Shown one piece after another: positions 62,187 to 64,000 of a stretch of 64,000 nucleotides of DNA. The notes below the pieces were generated by a model that was not told the DNA's origin, did not search any database, and saw nothing but the letters and a program-made list of their open reading frames with translations. A program made the translations under genes and the position numbers. This stretch comes from Giesbergeria anulus (GTDB taxonomy: Bacteria > Pseudomonadota > Gammaproteobacteria > Burkholderiales > Burkholderiaceae_C), in the NCBI RefSeq assembly GCF_900111115.1, contig NZ_FOGD01000003.1:186001-250000 (forward strand), read 5' to 3'. How positions within the stretch are numbered: position 1 is the stretch's first letter; every line of letters begins with the position of its first letter.

Positions 62187-63995
62187 TCAGCCCCAGCTGT
62201 CTTTTAGGCCCACGGCCAGATTGAAAACCGGCTTGCCCAGCGCATGATCGACCCGGTCGGCCACAAAATAGCCATGGCGCTCAAACTGGAACTTGGCATC
62301 AGGCTGGGCATGGGCCAAGGAAGGCTCGATGATGGCCGTGACCACCTTCAGGCTATTGGGGTTAAGCGCTTGCAAAAAGTCTTTGCCACCGGCATCGGGC
62401 TGGGCATCCGAGAACAGGCGGTCATACATCCGCACCTCGGCCTGCACGCCATCGCTCACGCCCACCCAAGTGATCGCCGCTTTGACCTTCACGCTATCGG
62501 CTCCGGGGGTGCCGCTCTTGGTATCTGGCACCACAGTAGCCAGCACTTCGGTGATATGGCCGTTAGCATCTTTGGTGCAGCCGGTGCATTCAATCACGTA
62601 GCCACCCTTGAGGCGCACCTTGTTGCCGGGGAACAGGCGCTTGTAGCCTTTGGGCGGTACTTCGGCAAAGTCTTCGCGCTCAATCCATACTTCTTTGCCA
62701 ATCTGAAAGTGGCGCAGCGGCGATGCCACGCCCTCTGGCGGGTGTGGCAATGCGGGCAAGGTGCAAGGCTCTAGGTGGCCTGCGCCCATCACTTCGTCCC
62801 AGTTGGTCAGCACCAGCTTGACTGGGTTGAGCACCACCATGCCCCGGTGGGCAGTGGTTTCTAGGGTTTCGCGTAGGCAGCCCTCTAGGGTGCTGTAGTC
62901 AATCCAACTGTCGCTCTTGGTCACGCCAATGCGCTCGGCAAACAGTTGCAGGCTTTCGGGGGTGTAGCCCCGGCGGCGCAGGCCAACGATGGTGGGCATA
63001 CGGGGGTCGTCCCAACCATTCACTTTGCCTTCGTTGACCAGTTGTGCCAGCTTGCGCTTGCTGGTCACGACATAAGTCAGGTTCAGGCGGGCAAATTCGT
63101 ATTGGTGCGGCGCCGGGGCGGCCAACAGGCCGCCCTCAATCAGGCGCTGCAACAGCCAGTCGTAAAACGGGCGTTGGTCTTCAAACTCCAGCGTGCAAAT
63201 GCTGTGCGTGATTTGTTCTAGCGCATCTTCAATCGGGTGCGCAAAGGTGTACATCGGGTAGATGCACCATTGGTTGCCGGTGTGGTGGTGTTCGGCATGC
63301 TTGATACGGTAGATGGCCGGATCGCGCAGGTTGATGTTGGGGCTGGCCATGTCGATTTTGGCACGCAGCACGGCAGCACCATCGGGCAAGGCACCATCAC
63401 GCATCTGGCGAAAGCGGGCCAAATTTTCTGCGGGGCTGCGGCTGCGGTAGGGGCTGTCCACGCCGGGTTTGCCAAAGTCGCCCCGGTTAGCGCGCATTTC
63501 TTCGGCGGTCTGCTCATCCACATAGGCGTGGCCGGCCTCAATCAGGGCCTCGGCGGCACGGTACATAAAACCAAAATAGTCGCTGGCTTGGTAGGGCTGG
63601 CTGTTGCCCGGTTGGCTCCAGTCAAAGCCTAACCAACGCACGGCATCAATGATGCTGTTGACGTATTCTTGGTCTTCTTTTTCGGGGTTAGTGTCGTCAA
63701 AGCGCAGGTGGCAAACGCCGCCATAGTCACGCGCCAAACCAAAGTTAATGCAGATGGATTTTGCATGACCCACATGCAGGTAGCCATTGGGTTCGGGCGG
63801 AAAGCGGGTGCGGATTTTGGCCGGGTCGGGCTCTCCAGCCGCGTGGTGGGCGGCATCGCCGGGGCTACCGGCCCAGCGGCGACTGGCGTAGGTGCCTTTG
63901 TCCAGATCATGCTCAATGATTTGGCGCAAAAAATTGCTGGTTTTGCTGGCTTCAGGGGCCGCTGTAGCGGCAGGGGCAGATGTGGGGGTACTCAT
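62187..63995 (-). CDS. glnS: Glutaminyl-tRNA synthetase
   Basis: Charges tRNA-Gln directly. The 602-residue protein has an N-terminal linker rich in Ala (MSTPTSAPAATAAPEASKTS), the class I HIGH motif in FPPEPNGYLHVGHAKSICIN, and DDTNPEKEDQEYV. Acceptor-recognition segments include MPTIVGLRRRGYTPES. The KMSKS-equivalent is VTSKRKLAQLV, and a beta-barrel anticodon-binding domain runs from about residue 350. Direct GlnRS is usual in beta- and gammaproteobacteria. The start codon lies five bases from the window edge, so the promoter is outside. Confidence 0.97.
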   Translation of the reverse strand: MSTPTSAPAATAAPEASKTSNFLRQIIEHDLDKGTYASRRWAGSPGDAAHHAAGEPDPAKIRTRFPPEPNGYLHVGHAKSICINFGLARDYGGVCHLRFDDTNPEKEDQEYVNSIIDAVRWLGFDWSQPGNSQPYQASDYFGFMYRAAEALIEAGHAYVDEQTAEEMRANRGDFGKPGVDSPYRSRSPAENLARFRQMRDGALPDGAAVLRAKIDMASPNINLRDPAIYRIKHAEHHHTGNQWCIYPMYTFAHPIEDALEQITHSICTLEFEDQRPFYDWLLQRLIEGGLLAAPAPHQYEFARLNLTYVVTSKRKLAQLVNEGKVNGWDDPRMPTIVGLRRRGYTPESLQLFAERIGVTKSDSWIDYSTLEGCLRETLETTAHRGMVVLNPVKLVLTNWDEVMGAGHLEPCTLPALPHPPEGVASPLRHFQIGKEVWIEREDFAEVPPKGYKRLFPGNKVRLKGGYVIECTGCTKDANGHITEVLATVVPDTKSGTPGADSVKVKAAITWVGVSDGVQAEVRMYDRLFSDAQPDAGGKDFLQALNPNSLKVVTAIIEPSLAHAQPDAKFQFERHGYFVADRVDHALGKPVFNLAVGLKDSWG

Positions 63996-64000
63996 GGCGG

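Overview
The window is an ordinary-looking stretch of betaproteobacterial chromosome. It most likely comes from a member of the Burkholderiales close to the Comamonadaceae. Evidence for this is the block dciA/secA/argJ/DUF815 ATPase/mutT, the paired cyanophycin synthetases, the high GC content of the core genes, and the overall protein sequences. This assignment is inferred from gene content, not from a database search. No rRNA, tRNA or CRISPR array is visible.

Layout. 1-7 kb: mnmC, a secreted BamE-like protein, clpB behind a probable heat-shock (sigma-32) promoter and followed by a clear terminator, then a secreted dihaem peroxidase of the MauG/CcpA type. 7.2-12.4 kb: an eight-gene, tightly packed, terminator-closed operon of exported proteins. 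It holds a CsgG/HfaB-like outer-membrane lipoprotein fused to peptidoglycan-binding and DUF4384 domains, two small proteins with curlin-like GxxNxA repeats, a secreted HExxH protein, an OmpA-type peptidoglycan anchor and three small unknown secreted proteins. It looks like a curli- or holdfast-anchor-like surface-fibre system with an unusual gene set, and is the best candidate here for an undescribed system. 12.4-14 kb: an orphan TRAP solute-binding protein and a dodecin.

14-25.5 kb is sulfur and amino-acid metabolism. Rhodanese, serine O-acetyltransferase, an XRE regulator, a family 2A encapsulin shell and a SufS-type cysteine desulfurase with a long disordered N-terminal cargo region form one encapsulin operon. 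It is followed by a decayed DUF3037 gene, a four-gene general amino-acid ABC transporter, a Mop molybdopterin-binding protein and an LLM flavin monooxygenase.

25.5-30.2 kb is a rearranged patch on the minus strand. A hybrid histidine kinase, an HD-GYP response regulator and dciA are translationally coupled by ATGA overlaps. A truncated CheY-like receiver, the tail of an IS200/IS605 TnpB gene and a second, broken dciA 5' end lie between the kinase and secA. 30.2-36.9 kb: secA, argJ, DUF815 ATPase, mutT and anmK. 36.9-41.9 kb: an M23 peptidase, tyrS, glmU and a small histidine kinase. 41.9-45.7 kb: a minus-strand operon for lipid-linked sugar transfer (ChbG-like deacetylase, GtrA, GT2, GT39). 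45.8-53.2 kb: two hot-dog thioesterases, an Atm1-type ABC exporter, a DUF3334 protein, a small membrane protein, a CNNM/CBS transporter, a DUF2628-SPOR protein and CreA.

53.2-60.6 kb is a cyanophycin locus: cphA, a paralogue cphA' whose Mur-ligase P-loop is destroyed, and a divergent ABC transporter of the cyanophycin-associated type. After a dead IS5-like transposase fragment come a zinc alcohol dehydrogenase and glnS at the right edge.
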